Origin: Emiliania huxleyi CCMP1516
Lineage: Eukaryota > Haptophyta > Isochrysidales > Noelaerhabdaceae
DNA: 64,000 bases
Direction of reading: 5' to 3'
Assembly: GCF_000372725.1 (NCBI RefSeq)
Contig: NW_005201240.1
Coordinates: forward strand, 216,250-280,249
Within the stretch, counting starts at the first letter, position 1, and each line of letters begins with the position of its first letter. Of the stretch, positions 51,527 to 62,276 are shown one piece after another. The notes under the pieces are model-generated. The model ran no database searches, had not been told where the DNA came from, and saw only the letters and a program-made list of their open reading frames with translations. The translations under genes were made by a program, and so were the position numbers.

Positions 51527-53831
51527 CTAGCTCCGCTGTGCACCGCGGCCTCGAGCGGCCACCGCTCCCCCCTTAGCCGGCGTGCTAGGGCTGCTGCGTA
51601 CCGCTGCCGCGTCGAGGAGCTGACACAACCGTCGGCGCGCCGTGCTGCGCGCCGCTTTCATCTGCGCCACCTCGTGCGCCGCGATGAGCAAGAGGAGGAG
51701 CGAGATGCCGGCCACCATCCACGGGTTCCAAAAGTCACGTGCGGAGGAGTAGCCCGCGATGGTCCAGATCGCCGCCTGAGGGCTCAGGTCAACGCCTCCC
51801 CCTCGCGGGTGTGTGTGGGGCAGGAGCCAGGCAGTCTACCCCCCCCGCATACTGCTCCACACGCCCAAAGACACAGGCAGGGAGCCCGCCCCCCGCAAGT
51901 GCAAGCCCGGTGGGTCAAAGAGTCCGACCGGGCGCGTGGTCTCCGTTCCCCGACTGGGCGGGTCGTTTCTTGCGTCTCCCCCCCCCGTGGGCCCCCCCCG
52001 GGGGGGGGGGGGGGGGCGCCTCGAGCAGCAGGACGAGCTGCGCCAGCGAGCCGCTGCTCTCGAGCAGCAGCACCACCCCCACCTCCGCCGAGCTCACCTG
52101 CCGCGGCGCTCGCACGACGCACGCGTTCGTGAAGAGGCTCGCGCCGGCGCCTGTGGAGAGAAGGGGGAAGCGGAGGGTCTGTTTCGGGGGCATGTTCACT
52201 TGTTCAGGAGGCGTATCCGGAGAGAGGAGTGCCGTGGGGTGGCTCCCCCGGCGCACACCGGCGCAGAAAGCGATCGGCCAGAAGCTTGCGTCTCGGAACC
52301 CGTCGTCGTCCAAACCTAGGCTCGGTCGATCTCGGGAGATCTCGGGGCGATCTCGGGAGATCTCGTAAGAGGCGCCGCCGTCCATATGCCGGCGAGAGCG
52401 ACGGGCAGCGAGGCGGCGCCGACCGTCGCCGACCCGGCGATGGTTGCGAGGCCAACCACGGGGGCGTCGCTGTACCTGCGGACGGGCTCGTGGACGCCTC
52501 GTGGTTGTCGGTGGACGCGACCGTCGTTGAGGTGTCGTGGACATGTACATGTCGTGGACGTGTCGTGGGCGTGTCGTGGGACGTGTCGCGGGCGTGTCGT
52601 GGGCGTGGAGACGTGTGTCGGAGAGAGGAGGGTCTCGGAAGGTGTGGCTAGAGGTGTGGCGTCGGAGGAGTGTCGCTGTGCCGTGTGACAGAGCGGCTGG
52701 TCGTGAGGAGGGAGGCGAGGCAGAGGCCGGCGGCGAGGGCAAACATGGCGCTCCGCCGCGCGCCGGCGAACTCATCCTCGACGCTGAGCAGCAGCCTGGG
52801 GGGGGAGATCAACGTGTAGATCAACGTGGAGAGCGGGTGAAGGGGAGAGGCGAGGCAGAGGGCGGTAAGGGGCGCGGGGTGGACGTGGGGGCGGCGCGAG
52901 AGGCGCTGTTGAGTGACGAGGGGCGCGGATGAGGGGCGATCGCCAGTGCTCGGTCTCCAAGGGCCGCCTCCGGCCGCAATGGTGTGGGTTTTGCCAGACA
53001 ACCGGTTAGACGGTCCCCGTGGGCCCGCCGGCGAGAAAGTGGTGATGGTGGGCAGGTGCGCGGGGTGGGGCGGGGCGCAGGCGTGCACATCCATCGGTAC
53101 GCGGGCTTGCTTGGCAGGATGACGCCGATGGCGGCGGCGGCGGTCGCGGCGACGAGCGCGGCGACGGTGCGGCGAGGGAGGACGTCGCCTTTGCAGTCCG
53201 ATCACCCTTGTGAGCTACGGAGCCGCGGCCGCAGCGAGCACTAACTCAGCGAAGAGCACGATCCGTCTCGAGTGCTGGCATGAATTCGATACAGGGGGGT
53301 CGGCGTGTCCCGCATCTAGGCGCCGTCGCCCAGCACCACCCTCCCGAGCAGCGCGGCCCAGAACGGGCAGAGGGAGATCAAGAGGAGGGCGAGCGCCGCC
53401 GACCCGCCCGTCGAGTAAAATGCCGCGGCGCGGCAGCTCAGAGCACTCGCATGCAGTAGCGAGCCAGCGGCAAAGTGAGCAGGCACCCGCGCCGCCGCGG
53501 CGGGGAGGCGCCGGACGGCGCCGATCCCGTTCTGATGCAACAGCAGCCCGCTCGAGAAGAGCGCGCTCGCCAGGCCCTTGATGGCGAGCCACTCGGCGAG
53601 CGACGCGCCGTCCAGCGTGATTGCGAGCCGCGTGAGGAGTGCGTCTGCGGTCCCGGCGACGAGGCCGACCGAGAGGAGCGCGAGCGTACGGCGGCGTACA
53701 GCGGCCGTGGTGCGGCGCTGCGTGCGGAGGCTGCCCTCTGGCTCGCACAAGCCGTCGCGTGGAGTCGCCGCGAGCGACTCGGGCGGGGAAGTGGAGTCAC
53801 GAGATGGCGAGGCGATACACGTGGACGACAT
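51527..53831 (-). CDS. DMT/EamA-family membrane transporter, about 7 exons
   Basis: Exons resolved: 53831-53330, 53188-53101, 52795-52682, 52475 to about 52375, one ending 52259, 52150-52020, 51775-51527. The protein alternates short hydrophobic helices (RTLALLSVGLVAGTADALL, LALLLISLCPFWAALLG, TVAALVAATAAAAIGVIL, SAMFALAAGLCLASLL, GLATIAGSATVGAASLPVAL, WMVAGISLLLLLIAAH). It ends each half with the family signature: ALALLLISLCPFWAALLGRV in half one and QVSSAEVGVVLLLESSGSL in half two, so two EamA halves of about five helices. DMT transporters exchange metabolites or efflux small molecules; the substrate is not predictable. A polar, Ser/Arg-rich N-terminus of about 60 residues may target an organelle. 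The join between exons 4 and 5 (52260-52375, with CGAGAT repeats) is unresolved. Confidence 0.8.
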
Positions 53832-54484
53832 GGACGACAGGGGCGATCGGATGATCACGGGCGGCGGCGAGGAGGGCGGCGGCACGCGCCCTTGCGGCGC
53901 ACCCAAGCGACACCCCTGTGAAGACGCCGTTCTTGGGATTTTCTACTGCGAAATTGACCGCGGCAAGTGTATTCTTTTTTGTGCCGGGCCTCATGACACA
54001 TGAGTTGTTGTAGAGTGTCCTGACCGACCCCTGCCCCTACCTACGTGTGTGTGTGTGTGTGTGCGTGTCCACGTTGGAGCCAGGTGTGGTGTGGGCGCGA
54101 GAATAGCTCCGCCGTTCATGGAGGCAACCGATGCGAGTCGACTGGTGTGTGTCGTCGTGGTTTCGTATCAAGAATACTCACTCACTCACCCCTACCTACG
54201 TCATACCTACCTACCTACCGGTACCACACAACAAATCTCTCTCTCTCCCGGTACCTACACCTAGCAACGTAAAAAAAAACACCTACCCTCAAAAGGTAAG
54301 GGAAAAGCAAACTAAAAAAGAAATAACTGGATGGGTGGGGTACTATACCAACTAAAGTGATGGTTGACTCTCCTGCAACCACACTCCACACACCACAGTC
54401 CTTCCTGTGACATGGGAGCTTGGCAGGCCACTCTCACAAGCCCTACAAGAGATTACAAGCTCAAGCATCAGATCACCGAAAACG
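53832..54484. other. Intergenic with small simple repeats
   Basis: (GT)11 at 54043-54064 and CCTACCTAC runs at 54190-54260. No gene supported. Confidence 0.45.
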
Positions 54485-55200
54485 CGGTCAAACTGAGACG
54501 AGATGGAGGATTTAGGGACATGTGTCCCCGCCCTGCACGATCTTGGTGTGAGGGATCTTCAATCCGTCCCCTCACCCTCATCACAACCCGGCACAGAAGA
54601 GCGGCAAGAGATACGGCTGCGGCTACGGCTGCGGCTACGAGAGGGGCCAGGGTCGCGGGAGAGTCGCTGCGCCGCGTGGACGCGCCTACACCGCTCTTGC
54701 TCCGCTCGCCACCTCTCGCAAAGGTCCAAAGTCATAGCCACCACCTCCTCCGGCAAAAGTCCTTGTTCGCCCTGGAGTATCGGGGGAAGGGTTGACATCG
54801 TGATTTCCGCGGAAATTTTCTTTTTCTGCTGTGAAAATTCCAGCCTGAAGAGAGGGAAAGCCCCGACGGGAGGGCCCAATCCTACCCTACACGTTACCCC
54901 GGGCCCGGCATTTGAGGCCCGGCCCGAAGCAAGGGGGAAAGAATACTGGGCTGGGTTTTTAGGCATTGTGGGGTTGGCACTCCCATCGACCCTCATGACC
55001 TCCTGCGGTCTCTGAGATGGACACCAGTGGGTGTGGGACCACAGCCAGGATACACTCGAAGGCTGGGTAAGCAGTAGAGGTCGATACTCGACGCGTCCCA
55101 CATGGTCTGTGTCGCTGTCGGCACGCTGTCGACAGGACGTCGAGCGACACCGGTGGCAGTGCCACCCAGGAGTGGTCGGGCGGTCTCCCGTCATGAGAGA
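54485..55200 (-). mobile_element. Family A2 retroelement copy
   Basis: The 54485-54640 end matches 5888-6105 in reverse. A minus-strand ORF (55194-54559) includes SRSRSRSRIS and EEVVAMTLDLCERWRAEQER. Near 55080, AGAGGTCGATACTC is shared with family C (6390, 9250), so families A2 and C may be parts of one element. Confidence 0.55.
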
Positions 55201-55740
55201 GTCACCATGTGATCCGTATGATGATTCCTGACAACCGCCTCAGTCAACTTTCGTCACAGTTCCCGCTCTGAGAGGAGCTGCGGGTCAGTTCGACAGCTGG
55301 AGCTGTGTCGCCGGATTGCGGCGGCCTGCCTCCGGAGGTGCCTCTAGGTGGACATTTTTTGGTCACCGTGAGAGAACGCGTTCGAATTTTCACTCCGGAA
55401 CTTCAACTCCGCACGCGCACCGGCCAGGGCTACAATAGTGCCAGTGAGGCGAAGGCGCGAGTCGGAAGGCCGCGACCGTCAAGTGTTCCCTTCATTTTCC
55501 TACAATCGCTGTGAACCCAGCCACGTACAGTAGACAGTTTACTATCTGTTACTGACACACTACTGTGTACACTGCGCGTACTATAACTTTATTTGCTGAT
55601 GCCGGTGGTGGCCCGCGCTGTGAGTCGGTGACCTGTGTGAGAGAGGTACCACGCAGGTAGGCTCAGGTTCGTCAAGCAGTCTTCGTCTGAACAAAAAATC
55701 AACACCCTGAACACCGTGCCCATGCGCCATGCGCCATGCC
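55201..55740. other. Intergenic, no gene seen
   Basis: 3' side of the small membrane protein gene. Nothing recognised. Confidence 0.4.
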
Positions 55741-56370
55741 TCAAGTCACTCCAAGCAGCAGCAGCAGCACCCTCCACAGCTGCGGAATGGCTAGCGCCGC
55801 GATCGCGCAGGCCCACGCTGCGCATACCCTGCGGTCAAACTGGTAGACCTCCACGAGATGCAGCCGCCCCTCGCCGCCGGAGGCGGAGCGGTAATGGTGC
55901 ATGGCTACCCACAGGCCGATGAGGCGGAAACGGAATTCGAAGCGGCGGGCCAGCGTGACGCGGGACGCGCCGGTCCGAGCGCGGAGGCACTCGACCACAT
56001 TCCGATGCACCGCGAGCGGCGTTGGAAGAAGCGGCTTCTCGTCGTCCTCTCCCGCCGCGTCGAGCGTCCTGGTCTGGCGGAGGAGCGTGCACAGCCCGGT
56101 GAGGCTCCACAGCACCAGCGCGTAGTACTTGAGGAGCGTCAGGGTCCGCACCTCAAAGGGAAGGCTGACGTTCTGCGCGGCGTCCTCGGCCTGAAAGGCT
56201 GCGGGGTCGTATGTTGATGGCATGAAGAGAATCACGCCGTCGAAGCTTTTGACGCAGCGCCGCGCCGCCGCCGGGCCAACGAGCATGCCGTGGAAGCGCC
56301 AGTAGTCGAGCATCTGCTGCGAGGACTCCGACGCTGCGGCGAGCGGGATGAGACGCACCAGCATGTGCAC
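55741..56370 (-). CDS. Membrane protein of unknown function, 209 aa
   Basis: ORF with three hydrophobic segments: about 82-98 (LKYYALVLWSLTGLCTLL), about 150-160 (IGLWVAMHHY) and the C-terminal VCAAWACAIAALAIPQLWRV with LLLLLGV. Between the first two lies a basic, probably cytosolic stretch with a DDEKPLLPTP motif. N-terminal half: MLDYWRFHGMLVGPAAARR and KSFDGVILFMPSTYD. I do not recognise the family. A single exon is seen; the start at 56370 is the only upstream ATG in frame, but an earlier exon is possible. Confidence 0.6.
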   Translation of the reverse strand: MHMLVRLIPLAAASESSQQMLDYWRFHGMLVGPAAARRCVKSFDGVILFMPSTYDPAAFQAEDAAQNVSLPFEVRTLTLLKYYALVLWSLTGLCTLLRQTRTLDAAGEDDEKPLLPTPLAVHRNVVECLRARTGASRVTLARRFEFRFRLIGLWVAMHHYRSASGGEGRLHLVEVYQFDRRVCAAWACAIAALAIPQLWRVLLLLLGVT

Positions 56371-56489
56371 ACAGTCGGCCTTGCTATGTTTGGTCGTTTG
56401 CCGCGCACGCGCTTGCCGACTCGGCGTGCCGCCTTTGATTTCTCACCCCTGCGGGTTCATTTCTTTCTTGTTGGTTGTCTTCATTTGAG

Positions 56490-57345
56490 ACTCGCCTTGC
56501 AGATCACCCGGCGTTTTCCAGATCACCCGGCGTGAGCGGTTTCAGATCACCAGGTGCGGCAAAATGTCGTTTCCAGATTAGATACCCACCCAACACGGCG
56601 AAATGTCGTTTCCAGGTTACCCGGGAGCGGATTAGGCTGTACGAGGTTTTCCTCTCGCACCCCGTCTGTTTTCCTTTCACCGCCTGGGTATTTTGTCGAT
56701 TCCTCAATTTTGCCTCAGATTTTGCCCCAGACCAGCTCTCAGACTCAGGGAAACTCGCGAGTTTCCGGAATGGAGCACCAAACACCCTCTGTTTTCCCTG
56801 GAAATTTCCGGCAACGCAAAGTGCTGGGGACCCTCTGTTTTCCTTTTTGTTTTCCGGAAAACCTCGTACAGGCCAAGGAGCGGAATTTCTTTTTCCAGAT
56901 CACCCGGTAGTGGGATGCGCCGGGTAATCTGAAAGAGTTGTACGGATTCACGACTGCGTCATTCAAGCAAACGAGGCCGGGGATTCCGAGTGGGAGCTCT
57001 CCTTAGGACACGTGCCGCAGGTGCTCGCTCTCTGTCTGGACGATGTTCACGCTGAGTCCGGCCTTTGCGCCTAGCTAGGCAGCCGTGTCCGGGTAAGCTG
57101 AAACGAGAAATTTTGCCTGAGCGGGTAATCTGAAAGAGAAAATCGGGTCACTCCTCATCGCAAACCCTGTCAGCAGTCCTCCTCCGGGAATGTACGTAAG
57201 AGCCACATACATTGAAAAGTATGTTAGCCGCCGGGTGATCTGGACGAGAAATTTGGCCGACCGGGTAATCTGCCCTGAGAAATTTTAGCGACCGGGTAAG
57301 CTGAAACGCGAATTGTGGGAGACTGGGTAAACTGATTTGTCAGTT
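56490..57345. mobile_element. Inverted motif-array element, block I
   Basis: Left arm (56497-56912): repeated CAGATCACCCGG / CAGATTACCC motifs separated by AAAATGTCGTTTC-type spacers. At 56895-56935 the orientation flips (CCAGATCACCCGG, 12 bp, CCGGGTAATCTGAAA). The core contains ATTCACGACTGCGTCATTCA and GAGGCCGGGGATTCCGAG; the right arm (57090-57345) has CCGGGTAATCTG and GGGTAAGCTGAAAC motifs about every 32 bp. No ORF. A copy of family D (57145-57215) sits in the right arm. Confidence 0.75.
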
Positions 57346-57368
57346 TTTTGATGAAATTACTGGGATAA

Positions 57369-58900
57369 ATTTCAGATTACCCGGTTTTTGAGATTCGCCT
57401 CGCAGATCACCCGGCGTTTTTCAGATCACCCGGCGTCTGCGACTTTTTGCCTCGCAGATCACCCAACACGGCGAAATGTCGTTTCCAGATTACCCAACAC
57501 AGCGAAATGTCGTTTCCAGGTTACCCGGGTCACGAAATTTCTTTTTTGAGCTAGACTTCGTTGTTACTAGGAACAAGCGAAGGCACACACGACATGACGC
57601 CAAACACACGATTGCACGCACCGCACCGCACCTCGCACCCGCGCCCGCCGCCCCCCCGACCCCCGCCCCGCCTAGGTGGGAAAGGGATGAGGAGATGGGA
57701 CAGCGAAGGAGGAGCACTAGCACGTATGGAAGGGTTCAATGATGCGCCACGCTGCCCGGCGTTTCTCACTTTCCGGGACAGCCCCGCCCTTTCGAGGCAG
57801 GAGAGAATTTCTTTTTCCAGATCACCCGGTTTTCGCCTCGCAGATCACCCGGCGTTTTCCAGATCACCCGGCGTGAGCGGTTTCAGATCACCCGGTGCGG
57901 CAAAATGTCGTTTCCAGATTACCCAACACGGCGAAATGTCGTTTCCAGATTACCCAACACGGCGAAATGTCGTTTCCAGGTTACCCAACACGGCGAAATG
58001 TCGTTTCCAGGTTACCCGGATCGTGAAATTTCTTTTTCCAGATCACCCGGTAGTGGGATGCGCCGGGTAATCTGAAACCGTTTGGGATTCACGACTGCGT
58101 CATTCAAGCAAACGAGGCCGGGGATTCCGGGATTCCGAGTGGGAGCTCTCCTTGAGCACTTGAGCACCGGATAGGGTCGATTCCGCATGGTACAGGACCC
58201 CTTAGGACCAAGTGCCGCAGGTGCTCGCTCTCTGCACTCTGGACGAGGTGCACGCTCGCGTCCGGGTAAGCTGAAACGAGAAATTTGCGCGCCCGGGTAA
58301 TCTCAAAGAGAAAAGTTAGCCGCCGGGTAATCTGGACGAGAAATTTGGCCGACCGGGTAATCTGACATGAGAAAAGTTAGCGGCTGGGTAAGCTGAAACG
58401 TGAATTGTGGGAGACTGGGTAAACTGGTTCTCAGTTTTGACGAGAAATTTGGCCGACCGGGTAATCTGACATGACAAATTTTAGCGACCGGGTAAGCTGA
58501 AACACGAATTGTGGGAGACTGGGTAAACTGGTTTGACGGAAATCGCGCTAAGCAGGAAAATATCGTTCGTCGGGTAATCTGCGAGGCGAATCTCAAAAAC
58601 CGGGTAATCTGAAATTTATCCAAATTACTGCTGAGCAGGAAAATCGTTGCCGGATAATCTGGACGAGAAACTTGGCCGACCGGGTAATCTGCCCTGAGAA
58701 ATTTTAGCGACCGGGTAAGCTGAAACATGAATTGTGGGAGACTGGGTAAACTGGTTTTGTTGTTAAACTGGTTTCACGGAAATCAAACAAACTGGTATTG
58801 CTAAAAATCTCTCTCGGAAATCGCGCTAAGCAGGAAAATATCGTTGGCCGGGTAATCTGCGAGGCGAATCTCAAAAACCGGGTAATCTGAAATTTATTCT
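57369..58900. mobile_element. Inverted motif-array element, block II
   Basis: Same plan as block I but larger. Left arm 57369-58050 (interrupted by unrelated sequence 57545-57815), flip at 58036-58080, the same core (ACTGCGTCATTCAAGCAAAC) with a family F insert at 58150-58200, and a right arm 58263-58900 with about 18 motifs spaced 28-34 bp. The right-arm spacers are of three recurring kinds (GACGAGAAATTTGGCC, GAGAAATTTTAGCG, AAACACGAATTGTGGGAG), giving a higher-order repeat of about 125 bp. Confidence 0.78.
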
Positions 58901-58979
58901 TCATAAAATGGGAGGGTCGGCCCACGGGGGGACTTGGTGAACTGAAGCGGCCCCACGATTTTAGAGAGAGAGATTCTTG

Positions 58980-59455
58980 TTCTTCGATTTTATGAGTTGG
59001 CCTAAGCACAATATTCTCGAATATCTCCGAGAATATAGATGGTCCCGCGCACTTTCGTATTCGAGAATATTCTCGAGAATATAGATGCCCCGGCGCGGCT
59101 TTTTCTCAAGAATCTACAAGTTTTCTTCAGCCCTTGACCTTGGTTGACCTCGAGTCTCAAGATATTCTTGAATATTCTCGACGTTACATCGCGGCGTCTA
59201 GAACGGTCTTGACTACAGCTTCTCGAAGCAGCTCTTTTGCCCCCTCAACAGTAGGTTTTGGGTCGATGCTGACGGAAATCTTTAAGTTTTGGACGTTCCT
59301 GAGCGGTTTGGGAGCACAAACCTCTACTTTAGAGCGATTTTTGGCGTCCGCTGACCTCTCGCGTGGTGAAAATATTCTCAATATTCGAGAATATTCTCGA
59401 GAATATAGATGGTCTGGCGAGAATATAAGCAAAAGAATATAGATAGTACTTGGCG
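58980..59455. repeat. Palindromic GAGAATATTCTC cluster
   Basis: ATTCGAGAATATTCTCGAGA followed by ATATAGATG occurs at 59060-59088 and 59378-59408, with further single GAGAATAT or TATTCTCG motifs at 59010, 59160, 59415 and 59430. Markedly A/T-rich for this genome. An ORF at 59134-59442 has no support. Confidence 0.75.
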
Positions 59456-59698
59456 AGAAAAGCGTGCTTAGGCTAATTTATGAGTGGGGGAGTGATTTCT
59501 TTTGGGGGCAACTCTCGGTCACAAAAAGAATTTTCACATGCGTCCTCACCCCAGGAAATTGTATTTTGTTCTGGCAGGAGGGTTCCAACTTTGGTTGCGC
59601 TCCATACCATACCCCGCAAAAAGTCCGAACCCTGCACCCCTCTCCTCGGCGTTCACCGGCGGCCAGTGTCTCATCAACAGCCTCAATCCAACCAAGTC

Positions 59699-60298
59699 AT
59701 GGGCTTCGCGAGCATCTACACCAAGGCGACGTCCGTCATCTTCGGCATCTACGCCCTGCAGATGATATTGATTCCAGCAAACATGGTGAGTCTCCTCGAT
59801 CGGCCCTCCCGCACCGCCACAGACTCCTCGATCGGCCCTCCCTCACCACAGACTCCTCGACCGGCCCTCCCGCACCACAGACTCCTCGATCGGCCCTCCC
59901 TCACGCCGCACCACCCACAGAGGCGTTACGCACACACATCTGAACGATGACCAGAACCGCGCGGCAGAGCCGGCCGACTCCCGCTCCAGGTGACCGACCA
60001 CTGGGATATGCCGTCGACGCCCGGGATGGAGTTCTGGATCCGCGGCCACGGCGTGTCTCTGCTGGTGCTGTGCTACCTGTCGATGCACGTGCCTACCGCG
60101 GTCGCGGCCAAGGCGGCCTTTGTCCTCTCTCTCGGCATCGCCATCGTGTACCCGTTCAACGCCAAGTTCGGCTACCTCACGCCGGGGCTGCCCCTCAAGT
60201 ACCCCATGCACTACGTGCCCGAGGGCCTCATGCTAGGCCTCACCGGCGCCGGCCTCGCCGCCGTCATGGAGTCGCCGGGCGGAGTGAAGACGGCCTGA
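59699..60298 (+). CDS. Small multi-spanning membrane protein, 2 exons, 131 aa
   Basis: Exons 59699-59785 and 59990-60298, GT-AG. Sequence: short N-terminus, helix 1 SVIFGIYALQMILIPANMV, a conserved-looking loop DHWDMPSTPGMEFWIRGHG, then helices VSLLVLCYLSMHV, AAFVLSLGIAIVYPF and GLMLGLTGAGLAAV. Four helices in about 130 residues. The compact loop with Trp, Asp and Met suggests a conserved family, but I cannot name it. The intron holds four copies of a CTCCTCGATCGGCCCTCCC unit. Confidence 0.7.
59791..59905. repeat. Tandem repeat in the intron of the 131-aa membrane protein gene
   Basis: Four units of CTCCTCGATCGGCCCTCCC with CACCACAGA spacers, about 30 bp each. Confidence 0.92.
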
Positions 60299-60791
60299 AA
60301 AAGAGGCCGGGATTCAACGCCGATCGAGAGGACTTGCAGCAGAAAGAACGGCCGTCCGGTGTGGCCCACCTTGGCTCTTTAGACTTAGCACGGGCGTGTT
60401 CTTCTACGGGCGTGTTCTTCCAATCCCGCTAGGGTGGGCGTGCTTTCACAGCCTTTCGACACAGCCTGGACACAGCCTTGGAGTGGAGTGCAGTCAGTAA
60501 CCCCAGGGCCGGGGAGCTAAGTCCTAAGATGACCTAAGAAGCACACGCACCCAGAGGACGATTGGCATCGGGCTACGGGCAAGAGAGCCCTGACCCCTGG
60601 GGGGTGTGCGCGGTCGCAAAGCAAGAAAATTCTTTTGGAAATTCTTCGTCTACCCTTATAAGTCTCTCGTGTCGGCGCCGTCGCTCTTTTAACCGTAGAA
60701 CGTCCCAGCTGAACACCGCCCGCCGACGATCGATCAGTCCACATCGTCGGCCCGCAGCGACCCGGCACCCCGCAGCGACCCGCAGCGATGG
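60299..60791. repeat. Intergenic with dispersed repeat family B, copy 5 (60470-60640)
   Basis: GGAGTGGAGTGCAGTCAGTA, CCAGGGCCGGGGAGCTAAG, then ACGGGCAAGAGAGCCCTGA and GGGGTGTGCGCGGTCGCA. TTCTTCCAATC and GGGCGTGTTCTT are duplicated at about 60395-60425. No gene. Confidence 0.7.
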
Positions 60792-61436
60792 ATGCCGCCC
60801 CCCACGGCCCCTACGGCCGACGCGCCGATGCACGACCGGCCTCCGTCGGACGGCTCTCCGGCCTCTCCGGCCGCTGACGAGGCCGCCCATGCTGCTGCCG
60901 ATCCGGTCCCTCTCACGCTCAGCGATATCCGCACAAGCTACGACAACTTCGAGGTCGCCGGCTTTGGCCAGGTGCAGCCACCACCTGCTTGCCTCCATGT
61001 TCACGCTTCGCGCCCCTTCCCCCCTCTGACGCCGCCGTATGACCTTAGGTGAGGGGCACGACTACCCGCCTGGAAGGCGCTCTCATCAGCAAGTCACCCA
61101 GGCACCAACTCCTGGGCGTTTACGCTTGACTACGAAACCATGCAGTGGATGCAGCTCGATCAAAACGGCGACGCCAACAGCTGGTCCCTGGGCGAGTTCC
61201 TCGCCCAGGATGAGGTGCGAGTCATGATGCTCGACCCAGCGTGCACCAAGTCGCTCACATTCCGTGAGTTCGTCAACGGGCGATTGCGATCTCGAACTCC
61301 GACAACTGGACCGGTGCACCGCGCGGAGGACGATGGCTCCCTCGACGACATCCCTTCATCGACGGACGCCTTCACCGCCGCCGGCCCTGGGCCATCCATC
61401 GCGGCCTCCGACTGGCTGCCGCAGCTCACACCCTAA
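60792..61436 (+). CDS. EF-hand-like protein, 2 exons, 169 aa
   Basis: Exons 60792-60966 and 61102-61436 (GC-AG); the join gives EVAGFGTNSWAFTLDYETMQ. A Pro/Ala-rich N-terminus of about 45 residues precedes ADPVPLTLSDIRTSYDNFEV. The second exon has MQWMQLDQNGDANSWSLGEF, which follows the EF-hand pattern (D.N.D.N) but has one extra residue before the final Glu, so calcium binding is uncertain. It is followed by a second helix-loop-helix-like stretch (LDPACTKSLTFREFVNGR). The tail is Ser/Thr/Pro-rich. It could be a degenerate calmodulin-like regulator. Confidence 0.6.
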
Positions 61437-62276
61437 TCTATCTGCCTTAGGCACGGAGCCAACGGAGCCATCGCGCACGCCCGCAGCATCGCGTGCGGCT
61501 CCGAGGTCTCCCGCCGAGACCGGCTCGGCGCGGGTTTGACTGACGTGACTGACTGATGAGTGCTTGCGAGAGAGAGATTTTTAGCAATGCTTGCGATGGA
61601 TGATCTCCGACACCCAAAACCAAAATGCAAATGCGGAGTGGAGCCCACACTTCGCGTGCAGATCCTGCGTCTCTCACTGCCCGAACAACAGAGGCGGGTA
61701 CCGCAGCCCTGCCTTAGCGAAAATTTTTCACAATATCGCAACCGCGATACCGCGCGATATTTGGCGATAAAATGCGATAAATGGCGATGTTGTGCGATGC
61801 TCGCGATCACGCGAGCCCTTCACAGCACGCCTCAGCGACGCGCGTGAAGCGTTACACGTGTCAGTCCTGGGCGCCGAAAGTGCGAGAGGTGCTGGTGGGC
61901 GGCGGGAAAGCGCGACCGGAAAACAAAGAAATATAAAATATGCTCGGAACGTCACCGTCACCGCCGCCGGGGCCGGAGGGGTGCGCGATATTGCGCGATA
62001 TTGCGCGATATTGCGCGATATTGCGCGATATTGCGCGATCATTCACGATATACAGAAAATTTCCGCTAGACAGGGATTACCGCCGCAGGTCCCACACTAG
62101 TTGTAAAAACCCGCCTTGACCCAACATAGAGGGCGTTGTGTAGCCTAGCTTTTGGGTAATATAAAAAAACTCTTTGCAGCGCGGGGGTAGAGGACAACCC
62201 GGCCGAACCAGGCCGAACAACAACCTGGCAACAATAACAACCTCCGCTCTACTCGGCTGTCGGCAGTATCGCGTAC
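61437..62276. repeat. Intergenic with GCGATA/GCGCGATATT repeats
   Basis: 61735-61810 is rich in GCGATA strings in several spacings; 61982-62040 is five to six perfect GCGCGATATT units. Each decamer contains the palindrome GCGC and AATATCGC in the other strand. No gene supported. Confidence 0.8.

Noticed and set aside
56554..56910. ORFs in the motif array
   Set aside because: Repeat-derived; frames interrupted at each spacer change.
58263..58900. CRISPR-like regular repeats and spacers
   Set aside because: Repeats are only about 12 bp and the spacers recur; genome is eukaryotic. Better read as a tandem higher-order array.
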